Translations under genes and position numbers: made by a program
In this document: piece after piece, positions 1 to 10,440 of the stretch
Numbering within the stretch: position 1 is the stretch's first letter
How the letters are laid out: each line of letters begins with the position of its first letter
Source of the DNA: Pisaster brevispinus
Taxonomy: Eukaryota; Echinodermata; Asteroidea; Forcipulatida; Asteriidae
DNA length: 64,000 nucleotides
Reading direction: 5' to 3'
Assembly: GCA_023634235.1 (NCBI GenBank)
Contig: JAMKCF010000030.1
Location: 1,674,001 to 1,738,000 of the forward strand
The notes under the pieces: generated by a model
Databases searched by the model: none
Seen by the model: the letters and a program-made list of their open reading frames with translations, nothing else
Told to the model about the DNA's origin: nothing

Positions 1-1529
1 ACTTTTATTTTCGACCCCAAAATTCAAAATGGCGACATGTCAATTATTCCAAAAATTCGACCCCGGTAACATGCCGATTTTTCGCGATCACTTTTTGCGG
101 ACACCTCCGCCGATGGTGCTGGTTCGAATTTGAAGACCGCAACGATTTTATTCCATGAATTATTGACTTTTGTGGGGCAACAAAGATGGCGTCACTTTTG
201 GTACAAAGCTCCTAATTGCCCAGGTTTTGGGATTTGGCCATGTCCCCACACAGAAAAGGTCTTCAGGGAAGTCTAGTCTCAAATGCTGCACCGTCAAATC
301 GCACTTTTATTTTCGACCCCAAAATTCAAAATGGCGACAGGGTACTACCTGTCAATTATTCCAAAAATTCGACCCCCGGTAACATGCCGATTTTTGGCGA
401 TCACTTATTGCGGACACCTCCGCCGATGGTGCTGGTTCGAATTTGAAGACCGCAACGATTTTATTCCATGAATTATTGAGGTTTTTTGGGCAACAAAGAT
501 GGCGTCACTTTTTGGTAGAAAGCTCCTAATTGCCCAGGTTTTGGGATTTGGCCATGTCCCCACACAGAAAAGGTCTTCGGGGAAGTCTGGTCTAGAATGC
601 TGCACCGTCAAATCGCACTTTTATTGTCGACCCCAAAATTCAAAATGGCGACAGGGTACTACCTGTCAATTATTCCAAAAATTTGACCCCGGTAACATGC
701 CGATTTTCGGCGATCACTTTTTGCGGACACCTCCGCCGATGGTGCTGGTTCGAATTTGGAGACCGCAACGACTTTATTCCATGAATTATTGATGTTTTTT
801 GGGCAACAAAGATGGCGTCACTTTTTGGTAGAAAGCTCCTAATTGCCCAGGTTTTGGGATTTGGCCATGTCCCCACACAGAAAAGGTCTTCAGGGAAGTC
901 TAGTATAGAATGCTGCACCGTCAAATCGCTTTTTTATTTTCGACCCCAAAATTCAAAATGGCGACAGGGTACTACCTGTCAATTATTCCAAAAATTCGAC
1001 CCCCGGTAACATGCCGATTTTTCGCGATCACTTTTTGCGGACACCTCCGCCGATGGTGCTGGTTCGAATTTGAAGACCGCAACGATTTTATTCCATGAAT
1101 TATTGAGGTTTTTTGGGACAACAAAGATGGCGTCACTTTTTGGTAGAAAGCTCCTAATAACCCGGGTTTTGGGATTTGGCCATGTCCCCACACAGAAAAG
1201 GTCTTCATGGAATTCTAGTCTAGAATGCTGCACCATCAAATTGCACTTTTATTTTCGACCCCAAAATTCAAAATGGCGACGAGGTCAATTATTCCAAAAA
1301 TTCGACCCCCGGTAACATGCCGATTTTTGGCGATCACTTTTTGCGGACACCTCCGCCGATGGTGCTGGTTAAAATTTGAAGACCGCAACGATTTTATTCC
1401 ATGAATTATTGAGGTTTTTTGGGCAACAAAGATGGCGTCACTTTTTGGTAGAAAGCTCCTAATTGCCCAGGTTTTGGGATTTGGCCATGTCCCCACACAG
1501 AAAAGGTCTTCAGGGAAGTCTAGTCTAGA
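1..1529 (+). repeat. 314-bp satellite array, left block (about 5 monomers)
   Basis: Head-to-tail monomers with a 314-bp period, shown by recurrence of the landmarks AACAAAGATGGCGTCAC, CCATGTCCCCACACAGAAAAGG and GGTGCTGGTTCGAATTTGAAG. All copies have the same orientation as the large array at 10217-49035. The block is cut by the window start. Its right end runs directly into the 442-bp satellite within a TCTAGA motif. One monomer near 1275 has lost about 10 bp after the GGCGAC motif. The short open frames present in every copy come from the repeat; 314 is not a multiple of 3, so no frame continues across monomers. Confidence 0.97.
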
Positions 1530-1599
1530 CGGGCTTTCCAGTGGTATAAAACTTGTGCAGATCCGATGATGCCTTGGGGGTGAAATGACCATCCTTATT

Positions 1600-3566
1600 T
1601 GTCTTTGTCTCTTTGACAGCAAAAACGAGTTGAAGGTGTTTTACGGGGGGTTTGTAGCGTCCCCGCTTGCTGGTCTTTTCCGGTGTGGACCCTGCCCTCA
1701 TCGGCCGTGAAAGTCAAATTTTCGGATGAAGGGATACCTAAGGCAGAGTCAGGTATAAAAATCATCTCTCTAGCCCCCCCTAGAACGAGAGTTATTCCCA
1801 ATTTCACCTCAAATTTATTTGGGCCATTACCTCGGCCGGCGAGACCTTGCTTCGCAGCCGCCCCTGGAATTTTTCAATATTTCTTAGGGGTAGGCCTAAC
1901 ATCCAGGCCGCTCGCCTTGCATACAGAATCGTCAGAAACCCCAAATTCATGGCAGTGATAGCCCTTGAGACGGGCTATCCAGTGGAATAAAACTTGTGCA
2001 GATCCGATGATGCCTTGGGGGTGAAATGACCATCCTTATTTTGTCTTTGTCTCTTTGACAGCAAAAACGAGTTGAAGGTGTTTTGCGGGGGGTTTGTAGC
2101 GTCCCCGCTTGCTGTTCTTTTCCGGTGTAAAACCTGCCCTCGTCGGCCGTGAAAGTCTAATTTTCGGATGCAGGGATACCTTATGCAGAGTCAGGTAACA
2201 AAATCATCTCTCTAGCCCCCCAGAACGAGAGTTATTCCCAATCTCACCTCATTATTGTCTCTTTGACAGCAAAGACGAGTTGAAGGTGTTTTGCGGGGGG
2301 TTTGTAGCGTCCCCGCTTGCTGGTCTTTTCAGGTGTGAAACCTGCCATCATCGGCCACAAAAGTCTAATTTTCGGATGCAGGGATACCTAAGGCAGAGTC
2401 AGGTCAAAAATTCATCTCTCTAGTCCCCCTAGAACGGGAGTTATTCCCTACTCAAATTTATTTTGGGCCATTTATCCGAACGGCGAGATCTTGCTTCGCA
2501 GCCGGCCCCTGGAATTTTTCAATATCTCTTAGGGCTAGGCCTAACATCCAGGCCGCTCGCCTCGCCTACAGAATCGTCAGCAATCCCAAAATCATGGCAG
2601 AGATAGCCCTTGAGACGGGCTTTCCAGTGGTATAAAACTTGTGCAGATCCAATGATGCCTTAGTGGTTAAATGACCATCCTTATTTTGTCTTTGTCTCTT
2701 TGCTAGCAAAAACGAGTTGAAAGTGTTTTGCGGGGGGTTTGTAGCGTCCCCACTTGCTGGTCTTTTCCGGTGTGAAACCTCATCGGCCGCAAAAGTCTAA
2801 TTTGTGGATGCAGGGATACCTAAGGCACAGTCAGGTCAAAAAATCATCTCTCTAGCCCCCCTAAAACGGGAGTTATTCCCAATTTCACCTCAAATTTATT
2901 TTGGGCCATTACCCCGGCCGGCGAGATCTTGCTTCGCAGCTGGCCCCTGGAATTTTTCAATATCTCTTAGGGGTAGGCCTAACATCCAGGCCGCTCGCCT
3001 CGCCTACAGAATCGTCAGCAACCCCAATTTCATGGCGGAGATAGCCCTTGAGACGGGCATTCCAGTGGTATAAAACTTGTGCAGATCCAATGATGCCTTT
3101 GTGGTGAAATGACCATCCTTATTTTGTCTTTGTCTCTTTGCTAGCAAAAACGAGTTGAAAGTGTTTTGCGGGGGGTTTGTAGCGTCCCCACTTGCTGGTA
3201 TTTTCCGGTGTGAAACCTGCCCTCATCGGCCGCAAAAGTCTAATTTGTGGATGCAGGGATACCTAAGGCAGAGTCAGGTCAAAAATTCATCTCTCTAGCC
3301 CCCCTAGAACGGGAGTTATTCCCAATTTCACCTCAAATTTATTTTGGGCCATTACCCCGGCCGGCGAGACCTTGCTTCGCAGCGGCCCCTGGAATTGTTC
3401 AATATCTCTTAGGGTTAGGCCTAACATCCAGGCCGCTCGCCTCGCTTACAGAATCGTCAGCAACCCAAAATTCATGGCAAAAATAGCCCTTGAGACGGGC
3501 TTTCCAGTGGTATAAAACTTGTGCAGATCCGATGATGCCTTGGGGGTAAATTGATCATCCTTATTT
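1600..3566 (+). repeat. 1967-bp higher-order repeat of the 442-bp satellite, copy 1
   Basis: Five successive monomers of 442, 208, 437, 438 and 442 bp form a block that recurs 1967 bp downstream with only a few substitutions. One difference is CATACAG here against CCTACAG at 3890. The 208-bp monomer (2068-2275) lacks the segment between CACCTCA and TGTCTCTTTGACAGC. Block ends are approximate, set where flanking identity falls. Confidence 0.88.
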
Positions 3567-5533
3567 TGTCTTTGTCTCTTTGACAGCAAAAACGAGTTGA
3601 AGGTGTTTTACGGGGGGTTTGTAGCGTCCCCGCTTGCTGGTCTTTTCCGGTGTGGACCCTGCCCTCATCGGCCGTGAAAGTCAAATTTTCGGATGAAGGG
3701 ATACCTAAGGCAGAGTCAGGTATAAAAATCATATCTCTAGCCCCCCCTAGAACGAGAGTTATTCCCAATTTCACCTCAAATTTATTTGGGCCATTACCTC
3801 GGCCGGCGAGACCTTGCTTCGCAGCCGCCCCTGGAATTTTTCAATATTTCTTAGGGGTAGGCCTAACATCCAGGCCGCTCGCCTTGCCTACAGAATCGTC
3901 AGAAACCCCAAATTCATGGCAGTGATAGCCCTTGAGACGGGCTATCCAGTGGAATAAAACTTGTGCAGATCCGATGATGCCTTGGGGGTGAAATGACCAT
4001 CCTTATTTTGTCTTTGTCTCTTTGACAGCAAAAACGAGTTGAAGGTGTTTTGCGGGGGGTTTGTAGCGTCCCCGCTTGCTGTTCTTTTCCGGTGTAAAAC
4101 CTGCCCTCGTCGGCCGTGAAAGTCTAATTTTCGGATGCAGGGATACCTTATGCAGAGTCAGGTAACAAAATCATCTCTCTAGCCCCCCAGAACGAGAGTT
4201 ATTCCCAATCTCACCTCATTATTGTCTCTTTGACAGCAAAGACGAGTTGAAGGTGTTTTGCGGGGGGTTTGTAGCGTCCCCGCTTGCTGGTCTTTTCAGG
4301 TGTGAAACCTGCCATCATCGGCCACAAAAGTCTAATTTTCGGATGCAGGGATACCTAAGGCAGAGTCAGGTCAAAAATTCATCTCTCTAGTCCCCCTAGA
4401 ACGGGAGTTATTCCCTACTCAAATTTATTTTGGGCCATTTATCCGAACGGCGAGATCTTGCTTCGCAGCCGGCCCCTGGAATTTTTCAATATCTCTTAGG
4501 GCTAGGCCTAACATCTAGGCCGCTCGCCTCGCCTACAGAATCGTCAGCAATCCCAAAATCATGGCAGAGATAGCCCTTGAGACGGGCTTTCCAGTGGTAT
4601 AAAACTTGTGCAGATCCAATGATGCCTTAGTGGTTAAATGACCATCCTTATTTTGTCTTTGTCTCTTTGCTAGCAAAAACGAGTTGAAAGTGTTTTGCGG
4701 GGGGTTTGTAGCGTCCCCACTTGCTGGTCTTTTCCGGTGTGAAACCTCATCGGCCGCAAAAGTCTAATTTGTGGATGCAGGGATACCTAAGGCACAGTCA
4801 GGTCAAAAAATCATCTCTCTAGCCCCCCTAAAACGGGAGTTATTCCCAATTTCACCTCAAATTTATTTTGGGCCATTACCCCGGCCGGCGAGACCTTGCT
4901 TCGCAGCTGGCCCCTGGAATTTTTCAATATCTCTTAGGGGTAGGCCTAACATCCAGGCCGCTCGCCTCGCCTACAGAATCGTCAGCAACCCCAATTTCAT
5001 GGCGGAGATAGCCCTTGAGACGGGCATTCCAGTGGTATAAAACTTGTGCAGATCCAATGATGCCTTTGTGGTGAAATGACCATCCTTATTTTGTCTTTGT
5101 CTCTTTGCTAGCAAAAACGAGTTGAAAGTGTTTTGCGGGGGGTTTGTAGCGTCCCCACTTGCTGGTATTTTCCGGTGTGAAACCTGCCCTCATCGGCCGC
5201 AAAAGTCTAATTTGTGGATGCAGGGATACCTAAGGCACAGTCAGGTCAAAAATTCATCTCTCTAACCCCCCTAGAACGGGAGTTATTCCCAATTTCACCT
5301 CAAATTTATTTTGGGCCATTACCCCGGCCGGCGAGACCTTGCTTCGCAGCGGCCCCTGGAATTGTTCAATATCTCTTAGGGTTAGGCCTAACATCCAGGC
5401 CGCTCGCCTCGCTTACAGAATCGTCAGCAACCCAAAATTCATGGCAAAAATAGCCCTTGAGACGGGCTTTCCAGTGGTATAAAACTTGTGCAGATCCGAT
5501 GATGCCTTGGGGGTAAATTGATCATCCTTATTT
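3567..5533 (+). repeat. 1967-bp higher-order repeat of the 442-bp satellite, copy 2
   Basis: Near-identical second copy of the five-monomer block at 1600-3566, with the short monomer at 4035-4242. Private differences include ATATCTCTAG near 3731 and CATCTAGGCC near 4513. The remaining monomers (5560-8017) are simple 442-bp units. Two of them (from 6445 and 6887) share the variant GGTTTGAAGCGTCCCCTTTTGC, suggesting a single-monomer duplication. Confidence 0.88.
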
Positions 5534-8017
5534 TGTCTTTGTCTCTTTGACAGCAAAAACGAGTTGAAAGTGTTTTGCGGGGGGTTTGTAGCGTCCCCAC
5601 TTGCTGGTCTTTTCCGGTGTGAAACCTGCCCTCATCGGCCGCAAAAGTCTAATTTGTGGATGCAGGGATACCTAAGGCAGAGTCAGGTCAAAAATTCATC
5701 TCTCTAGCCCCCCTAGAACGGGAGTTATTCCCAATTTCACCTCAAATTTATTTTGGGCCATTACCCCGGCCGGCGAGACCTTGCTTCGCAGCGGCCCCTG
5801 GAATTTTTCAATATCTCTTAGGGTTAGGCCTAACATCCAGGCTGCTCGCCTCGCTTACAGAATCGTCAGCAACCCCAAATTCATGGCAAAAATAGCCCTT
5901 GAGACGGGCTTTCCAGTGGTATAAAACTTGTGCAGATCCGATGATGCCTTGGGGGTGAAATGATCATCCTTATTTTGTCTTTGTCTCTTTGACAGCAAAA
6001 ACGAGTTGAAAGTGTTTTGCGGGGGGTTTGTAGCGTCCCCACTTGCTGGTCATTTCCGGTGTGAAACCTGCCCTCATCGGCCGCAAAAGTCTAATTTGTG
6101 GATGCAGGGATACCTAAGGCACAGTCAGGTCAAAAATTCATCTCTCTAGCCCACCTAGAACGGGAGTTATTCCCAATTTCACCTCAAATTTATTTTGGGC
6201 CATTACCCCAGCCGGCGAGACCTTGCTTCGCAGCTGGCCACTGGAATTTTTCAATATCTCTTAGGGGTAGGCCTAACATCCAGGCCGCTCGCCTCGTTTA
6301 CAGAATCGTCAGCAACCCCAATTTCTTGGCGGAGATAGCCCTTGAGACGGGCTTTCCAGTGGTATAAAACTTGTGCAGATCCGATGATGCTTTGGGGGTG
6401 AAATGATCATCCTTATTTTGTCTTTGTCTCTTTGCTAGCAAAAACGAGTTGAAGGTGTTTTGCGGGGGGTTTGAAGCGTCCCCTTTTGCTGGTCTTTTCC
6501 GGTGTAAAACCTGCCCTCATCGGTCGCAATAGTCTAATTTTCGGATGCAGGGATACCTAAGGCAGAGTCAGGTCAAAAATTCATCTCTCTAGCCCCCCTA
6601 GAACGGGAGTTATTCCCAATTTCACCTCAAATTTATTTTGGGCCATTACCCCGGCCGGCGAGACCTTGCTTCGCAGCGGCCCCTGGAATTTTTCAATATC
6701 TCTTAGGGTTAGGCCTAACATCCAGGACGCTCGCCTCGCTTACAGAATCGTCAGCAACCCCAAATTCATGGCAAAAATAGCCCTTGAGACGGGCTTTCCA
6801 GTGGTATAAAACTTGTGCAGATCCGATGATGCCTTGGGGGTGAAATGATCATCCTTATTTTGTCTTTGTCTCTTTGCTAGCAAAAACGAGTTGAAGGTGT
6901 TTTGCGGGGGGTTTGAAGCGTCCCCTTTTGCTGGTCTTTTCCGGTGTAAAACCTGCCCTCATCGGTCGCAAAAGTCTAATTTTCGGATGCAGGGATACCT
7001 AAGGCAGAGTCAGGTCAAAAATTCATCTCTCTAGCCCCCCTAGAACGGGAGTTATTCCCAATTTCACCTCAAATTTATTTTGGGCCATTACCCCGGCCGG
7101 CGAGACCTTGCTTCGCAGCGGCCCCTGGAATTTTTCAATATCTCTTAGGGTTAGGCCTAACATCCAGGACGCTCGCCTCGCTTACAGAATCGTCAGCAAC
7201 CCCAAATTCATGGCAAAAATAGCCCTTGAGACGGGCTTTCCAGTGGTATAAAACTTGTGCAGATCCGATGATGCCTTGGGGGTGAAATGATCATCCTTAT
7301 TTTGTCTTTGTCTCTTTGACAGCAAAAACGAGTTGAAAGTGTTTTGCGGGGGGTTTGTAGCGTCCCCACTTGCTGGTCTTTTCCGGTGTGAAACCTGCCC
7401 TCATCGGCCGCAAAAGTCTAATTTTCGGATGCAGGGAAACCTAAGGCACAGTCAGGTCAAAAATTCATCTCTATAGCCCCCCTGGAATGGGAGTTATTCC
7501 CTATTTCACCTCAAATTTATTTTGGGCCATTACCCCGGCCGGCGAGACCTTGCTTCGCAGCGGCCCCTGGAATTTTTCAATATCTCTTAGGGTTAGGCCT
7601 AACATCCAGGCCGCTCGCCTCGCTTACAGAATCGTCAGCAACCCCAAATTCATGGCAAAAGCAGCCATTGAGACGGGCTTTCCAGTGGTATAAAACTTGT
7701 GCAGATCCGATGATGCCTTGGGGGTGAAATGATCATCCTTATTTTGTCTTTGTCTCTTTGACAGCAAAAACGAGTTGAAAGTGTTTTGCGGGGGGTTTGT
7801 AGCGTCCCCACTTGCTGGTCTTTTCCGGTGTGAAACCTGCCCTCATCGGCCGCAAAAGTCTAATTTGTGGATGCAGGGATACCTAAGGCACAGTCAGGTC
7901 AAAAATTCATCTCTCTAGCCCCCCTAGAACGGGAGTTATTCCCAATTTCACCTCAAATTTATTTTGGGCCATTACCCCGGCCGGCGAGACCTTGCTTCGC
8001 AGCTGGCCCCTGGAATT

Positions 8018-9590
8018 ATTAGAAATTAACATTTTGGTAACCTTGGTTTTTTTTTCTTTTTTTTCTAGCAACCAATACCAGCCTTAGATGGTACATGAGA
8101 TATGGTATTTCAGCTGGCAATGTTATCCTGGTATTAAAGCAGATGTTGTTTTGCTTTGCTACTTGTTCGTGTACACAAGCAGTTTTATTAAATTGGTGCC
8201 CGGCTAATTTTACAATGTCCGATATGGAGCAGAGGGTAGACCCCCCCCCCCCTCTAACTGCCTAATGTTCCCATACTGAACACACTGTTTTCTTCTTGTA
8301 CAGTAGTACCCCCCCCCCCCCCCCACTCCAAAAAATCCTGTAAAAAATTCCGGAGATTCCAAGCTCACACTGAGGACACAATTGCGGGCCGGGGTGGCTA
8401 CACCACGCCCCATTTCGAACACAAATTGTAGCTAACGGTGTAAGTCCTTAATCTCAGTTGTGAGAAACGATGGACTGATAAACATACCAAATTTTAATAT
8501 CACAGAACACCATACTTGTCCACTTGGTTCAACGGTTATTGTAGTCTCCCGACAAAGCTCAACTCCTGTGCTTTGTACCAGAGTGTGCACATGAAACTCT
8601 TTATTTGTGGCGGTGTCTTTCCATGCTCTTATATACCCTGCTTCAGATCCATTATTCTAGAGTCTCTTGAGTGGAATGTTGGTCCCACCTGTTAACCTGT
8701 TTTTCTGTGTCAGTGGTGTTTCTTTTTGACATTTTGTTGAACATTTCTCTGTTGCTTCTCTTCACATGATTTGCTGAGGCAATTTAGGTGCAATTTAGAC
8801 CACACTGTAAGATGCAGTGGACAAAAGAAGCATCAACATTCTCTAAACTAAGTTTGAGAGTCTTGAGAAGAACTTCATCAGATTAGGTTGTCATTCATTT
8901 CCAGAAGAATATAACTGTTAAGATTTTTTTTCCAGGGAGATGGTGCACATTTTCAATGCAGCCTAAATCAGAAGAAGAAATAGTGGGTTTTTGGAAAGTA
9001 TGGTTGAACATATAATTTTTGTTCCATTGAAAACTTAAAATACAACTAAGGGCAGTGAAATCTTGCGCCTTTAATTTGACACTGAACTGGCTGGCATACT
9101 ACTGCAGTTTGTCAACATTTTTCTATGTTTAAGCTAACAGATGAAGCGAAATTCTCTCGATGCCATCGATTCTTGAAATTCGCGTCTCAAAATGACCCTG
9201 TCCACATTCGCCATCACCCGCCAGATGCTATTTTTCTGTTTAGTTTAACCCAAACATAGGTCTTTCTCCGGCCAATTAAAAAAAAATTTTTTTTTAAATT
9301 AAAACGTCTTGCTCATCTAAAACGAATGCTCCATCACATCAACGTTCAACAGTAACAAAGGAGTATTTCAATTTTAACAGTTTACATTTCACTGGTCAAA
9401 TAAGATCATTTGAATTCATTAGGTCGCAACGATCTTTCAATGTCGTAGGAGCTAATAGCAAGAGGCTGGCTAACCATTCAATTTGATCAATAAGCACACA
9501 TTTTTCAACTGTTTCCATTAAAATTCGTCTGCATGGTTTGTGCTGGCTGAAATGCAGATATTCTAAGAAGAATTCAGTTTTCTACACTAG
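8018..9590. other. non-satellite DNA with no recognised gene
   Basis: AT-rich, apparently single-copy DNA between the two satellite blocks. It contains two homopolymer C tracts (8241-8252, 12 C; 8309-8324, 16 C) and an A/T run near 9273-9300. A pyrimidine tract ending in CTAG near 8067 looks like a splice acceptor, but no convincing exon follows. I see no protein domain or RNA gene. Confidence 0.6.
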
Positions 9591-9597
9591 TTCTGGT

Positions 9598-9605
9598 TAT
9601 ATATA
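9598..9605 (+). promoter_or_regulatory. possible TATA box
   Basis: TATATATA lies 131 bp before an ATG in a good context (9736). That spacing would suit a 5'UTR of about 100 nt. A TATA-like word in AT-rich DNA is weak evidence alone; it is reported because of the ATG and splice donor downstream. Confidence 0.3.
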
Positions 9606-9735
9606 CCTCCCTCTAGAGCGATAAAGAAGGAAATAGTGTCTGCCAGTGGTCGATACAGACGATCACGTGAATCATTCAGATCAGAGGAGCGGTCAACTCT
9701 GCTGCATGGAAAGGTCCAGCTGACTGTTTGACAAA

Positions 9736-9805
9736 ATGGCGTACCGGACAACGCAGTCACAGTGCATGGAATGGTACAACTACAGCCAAACTAAAGCCAG
9801 TCAAG
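9736..9805 (+). CDS. possible first coding exon of an unknown gene (or relic)
   Basis: An ATG in the context ACAAAATGG opens a frame of 23 codons plus one base, starting MAYRTTQSQCMEWYNYSQ. It runs to a strong donor-like CAAG|GTAAGC at 9805/9806. If the donor is not used, the frame reads on to a TAA at 9871-9873, giving 45 residues. A TATA-like box lies upstream at 9598. I recognise no domain. A downstream exon would have to lie in the 400 bp before the satellite, or beyond 39 kb of satellite, so this may be the stranded 5' end of a broken gene. It could also be chance. Confidence 0.3.
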
Positions 9806-10216
9806 GTAAGCAACCAACTTTTGAATATACAGAAACCAACAAACGTAGTATGGAAAACAAAAGACGGAAATAACAGAGATTGGTCAAACTGGCCTTATTT
9901 TTGACCCAGATATGAAATGATGTCCAGAGACAACTTTTAAAACTTTATAACCATCTCGAAATGCCAATCACTTGTTTACCCTCGATTGCAGAAAAGTCCA
10001 TTTGGGACATAGTAATAAAACCTCACCACTTGATAACACGCTTATCTCAAATATTCTGGCCCTATTCCAAAATGAATGTTAAACTAACTGATAACAATCC
10101 TACAGTCTTCCAGATGGTCTGGATATTGTATTTAACCATTCAAGGGGCGGATCCACTGGTTCAAAATTTAACTGCGCAACTTCTTTTATCAAAGAAAATT
10201 TATTGGGTTTTTTTTT
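9806..10216. other. AT-rich flank of the large satellite array
   Basis: Non-repetitive DNA leading to the array. A 91-codon open frame starts at 9961, but its last codons lie in the satellite edge and it shows no recognisable domain, so it is not called a gene. The segment ends in a T-rich run immediately before the first satellite bases. Confidence 0.5.
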
Positions 10217-10440
10217 GCCGTCAAATCGCACTTTAATTTGTTACTCAAAAATTCAAAATAGCCTGTGGCGACAACTCGCTGCGGGCACCTCCCCCGATGG
10301 TGCTGGCTCGGACTTTTTGGTCACAATGATGGCGCCACATTTTGGTAAAAAGCTCATAATTCCCAAGGTTTGGGAATTTGGCCATGTCCCCACACAACCT
10401 ACTCTATGATTCCCCACACAGAAAAGGTCTTCAGGGAAGT
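10217..10440 (+). repeat. degenerate edge monomer of the 314-bp satellite
   Basis: The first monomer is strongly diverged. It has ATGGCGCCACATTTTGG instead of the usual motif, GGCTCGGAC instead of GGTTCGAAT, and a partly duplicated CCCCACACA segment with an insertion near 10396-10416. Diverged monomers at array edges are expected where unequal exchange no longer homogenises copies. Confidence 0.85.

Larger units (their letters stand above)
1530..8017 (+). repeat. 442-bp satellite array, left block (about 15 monomers)
   Basis: Tandem family unrelated to the 314-bp satellite. The landmark CGAGTTGAA recurs at 1626, 2068, 2276, 2713, 3151, 3593, 4035, 4243, 4680, 5118, 5560, 6002, 6445, 6887, 7329 and 7771. 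The standard spacing is 442 bp, with two short 208-bp monomers. Each full monomer contains GTGGTATAAAACTTGTGC, a G-rich run followed by CCCCGC or CCCCAC (a small hairpin), and TTAGG-like words next to CCTAAC. The array stops abruptly at about 8017 inside a monomer, after the CCCCTGGAATT motif. Open frames on either strand recur with the monomer and are not taken as genes. Confidence 0.96.

Noticed and set aside
1683..7693. Repeated frames starting MDAGIPKAESG in the 442-bp array
   Set aside because: They repeat with the 442-bp monomer and break at monomer variants. No coding signature distinguishes them from the opposite strand.
8060..8090. Small exon after the pyrimidine tract at 8045-8067
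   Set aside because: Only about seven codons lie between the AG and a GT, with no matching neighbour exon or recognisable peptide.
9961..10236. 91-codon open frame before the large array
   Set aside because: No recognised domain. The last residues are encoded by satellite edge sequence, and there is no supporting splice or promoter signal close by.
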